From Batillaria attramentaria (lineage: Eukaryota > Mollusca > Gastropoda > Batillariidae), in NCBI GenBank assembly GCA_018292915.2, contig JACVVK020000223.1, forward strand, positions 551,001 through 615,000: a stretch of 64,000 bases of DNA. Direction: 5' to 3'. Shown piece by piece: positions 51,161 to 64,000 of this stretch. The stretch's first letter is position 1. Each line of letters begins with the position of its first letter. The notes below the pieces were generated by a model. The model did no database searches, was not told the origin of the DNA, and saw nothing but the letters and a program-made list of their open reading frames with translations. Position numbers and translations under genes: made by a program.

Positions 51161-53065
51161 AGAGTAAACAGGACAGTCCCTTTTCGTTGTCTCTAATTTC
51201 CCACACCAATAATTTCAATCTTTCATGTTCATGTAAGTCGCTGCCTTGAATAGGCCTCTGGCCTACCAATAGAACAATGACTCACTCTCTCACACACACA
51301 GGCACACACATAGAGAGTTAATCTTTTCCACAACATGGCAGTCAACAAAGAGGAAAGTGTACAAGGTATCCCTGAGTACGGAAAGTCTCCCACCAAAAGT
51401 CTGTAGACACGGAATGAAATGGAGGAATTCCAATGAAAACAATTTTGAGTGTTCGAGGAAGAAGACAATGATCATGAAAACAATTTGGTTTTTTTTTTTG
51501 GTTATGTTCTTTTTTAATCAACAGAATCCCAACATGCAGACTTGCATAATAAACCCTTACCAATAAAAAAAAAAAAATAAAAAAAATCATTAATGCTTGC
51601 ATAAATGCAACATAGACATGAACCATGTCCCTACTTTGGCACAGTACAAATATTAATATGTATTGTATGTGAATAGTCTTGCGGTACATGTCTAGGATTA
51701 CACAGTGACAATCCCAACGACATATCAAACTGTCCTAAGAACATAGAAGAAAATGATTAAAACCCTCACCACATTGTACCCTAAACCGTGACAATACCCA
51801 TCGCCACAACCCCCTTGTCAAGTGTAACCAAAAACGTGGACTGAGAAACACAAACACGCACACACATTCCGCCCACATCATCCTTTCACTATGCAGGTAC
51901 ACGTACCAGTGTCTGAACAGTGAACTAGTCATCATACTTGCAGATCCCCAGGCAAAAATCTTACAGACATCACACACATGTATACATGCACCCATACACA
52001 CACTACCTTGACCCCAGTTCTAGAAAAAGAGGGTGTCCTCAACACCCAAAAAACACCGGATTCCACTATTTACGTGATGGACATGCACAGACATATGCAA
52101 TTGAAAATGGGTGGGAACTGATGGAACTAAGGCACAACTAAGTAAGGTCAGTTTCTGTCCCTTTTATGTCGCTTTTATTTGTTTAACTTGTAACCACATC
52201 GCAGTCATTTACCGTTTCCTTTTCTAAGGGCAGTTGCATGAATTTGAATACCAGTCCAAGAAGTGCGACGTTTAGGTATCTGAACTGCCCGTGAACCTGA
52301 TATAAGATCTGCTCTAAATGACCAGCAAAAAACCAACATAAAATCTCGCAAAACAGCTGAACCGAAACGGAGCCCTAAGTACATCAAATCCGAGACAGTG
52401 GGTAGGGGAGACTGAAAACCGCCTGTATATTATCCCTCTTGGAATTACAGCCGCAGGCGCAGTGACCAATTTCGGAACAAAATAACTCAGAAAAACTTTT
52501 GACAAACTAACTATTTGCATTGCGCAAGAACTTAAACGTGATTAAGTTAGGTGACGGCAGGAATGTCTCAGAGAAAAATAAAGTTTATCGAACAAATCTG
52601 CAAAAATCGGACTTTGAAATTTAAAAGAGTTTTCAGAAGAAAAAACAACAACAACAAAAACCCAGCGATTTCAGATAAAATAACTACAAGTCTGTAAGCT
52701 TGAACTTCACACTGAACCAAAGCTGCAAAACTAAGCATTACAAATACCGACCAAAAAAAAGCTTGAAGCCTTCAGAACGGTCGCAAAAAAGTAGTTTACC
52801 AAGAAAAAGTCTGTGTAGCGAGGACACCCTGGCACTACGATTCCCGTGAGTTCCAGCCATGCTTGTCTCTGACCAAACTGACCGTCTGCTCGAAATGTAC
52901 AAATTTCATGTGTTTCATCCACAGTTCCCTTAGTATGCCCAGCCACCTCAATCCTTTGTCTTTGCCGTCGCTCAATCCAATCCGCCACCAACTGCCGCAC
53001 AGTAGTTTGTTTCTGCTGTCCGCGCCCTGTTCCGGGCTTCTTCTCTGAACACTGACGTACGCCCA
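51075..53065 (-). other. Intergenic DNA and probable HAL 3' UTR
   Basis: No gene is recognised. A (TC)n tract lies at about 51121-51160 and a plus-strand AATAAA followed by A runs at 51560-51590. On the minus strand an AATAAA (plus TTTATT 52174-52179) lies about 890 bases past the HAL stop and could end that transcript. The two genes are therefore convergent, with roughly 1.5 kb between the inferred ends. Confidence 0.45.
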
Positions 53066-63575
<10,510 letters not shown>

Positions 63576-64000
63576 CTGAAAAAAACAAAGACAAAAAGGA
63601 CGTTACTCTGCTTCCGAAACTTCTAAGTATTGAAAGAAAATAGCTGACATAAACTCGAGCCAAAAAGTTAAGCAACCTTTCACAAAAGAACGCATTTTTT
63701 TCACGTGCTAATGCGCTTGGACTTTGCAGTTCAATACAGACAGCCATCTTCAAACAAGCTTGCTGACTTCCCCAGAGCAGTGCATGAGGCCGGAGTGGCA
63801 CTTGGACCAAGTAAAGCTCAAACGGCTGATCCGCAGTGTGCCAATGTGGTGCCGGGAGGTGATTCAGACCAGGGGAGGTCATACCCATCACTGACAGAAG
63901 CAAACACGGCGGAAGTGACTGACTGTGTGTGAATGTAAAAGACAAGGATCTGTTTTTCACGATAAAGACGCAAAATTGGGCAGCAGTGAAACAATGGAAA

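Noticed and set aside
51555..51592. AATAAA followed by A runs as a possible processed pseudogene tail
   Set aside because: No retrocopy sequence or target duplication could be found around it; it may be only an A-rich simple repeat.

Overview
The window is animal genomic DNA: intron-rich, split genes with GT-AG (one GC-AG) introns, long CA/GT microsatellites, many poly(G)/poly(C) runs, tRNA-derived SINEs and a DIRS-type retrotransposon. Gene structure and repeat content suggest a lophotrochozoan, most likely a gastropod mollusc. The species assignment is inference; the two gene identities are secure.

Plus strand, about 1.35-50.7 kb: the 3' three quarters of HUWE1 (MULE/ARF-BP1/UREB1), the giant HECT E3 ubiquitin ligase. 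I resolve 52 coding exons, all joining in phase, with 10,151 coding bases (about 3,382 residues plus stop, at 49491-49493). In order they carry a UBA domain, a UIM-like helix, a WWE domain, an acidic region, low-complexity Ser/Thr/Ala/Pro exons, the repeated ubiquitin-binding (UBM/DUF4414) segments and the complete HECT domain. The N-terminal DUF908/DUF913 part lies upstream of the window. A 29-base exon candidate at 584-612 joins in phase to the first secure exon.

Minus strand, about 63.6-53.1 kb: the last 12 coding exons (1,095 bases, 364 residues plus stop) of histidine ammonia-lyase (HAL, histidase). The gene is convergent with HUWE1. The exons with the MIO-forming Ala-Ser-Gly and the N-terminus lie beyond 64 kb.

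The rest is mobile and repetitive DNA, most of it in introns. HUWE1 intron 35546-44185 is a nest. A TIR-bounded repeat made of seven roughly 145-bp units, each with inverted TCAAGGTCA motifs, is interrupted by a 5.8-kb DIRS1-like retrotransposon (36467-42288: inverted terminal repeats, internal complementary region, gag, RT/RNase H and tyrosine recombinase, all frameshifted) and by a 1.2-kb DNA element with 25-bp perfect TIRs and a TA target duplication (42474-43675). A second, uninterrupted copy of the seven-unit repeat fills intron 46634-47870. Other elements are two tRNA-derived SINE families (eight and seven copies), a third tRNA-like sequence present as an inverted pair, a roughly 360-bp MITE family with 6-bp target duplications (four copies), and several single TIR elements.

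The two proteins have no known common pathway (protein ubiquitination and histidine catabolism), and their tail-to-tail position is probably incidental. The most noteworthy local signals are the seamless DIRS insertion whose ends are confirmed by its own internal complementary region, repeats that sit against splice sites, and a duplicated 3' splice site before the exon at 14286.
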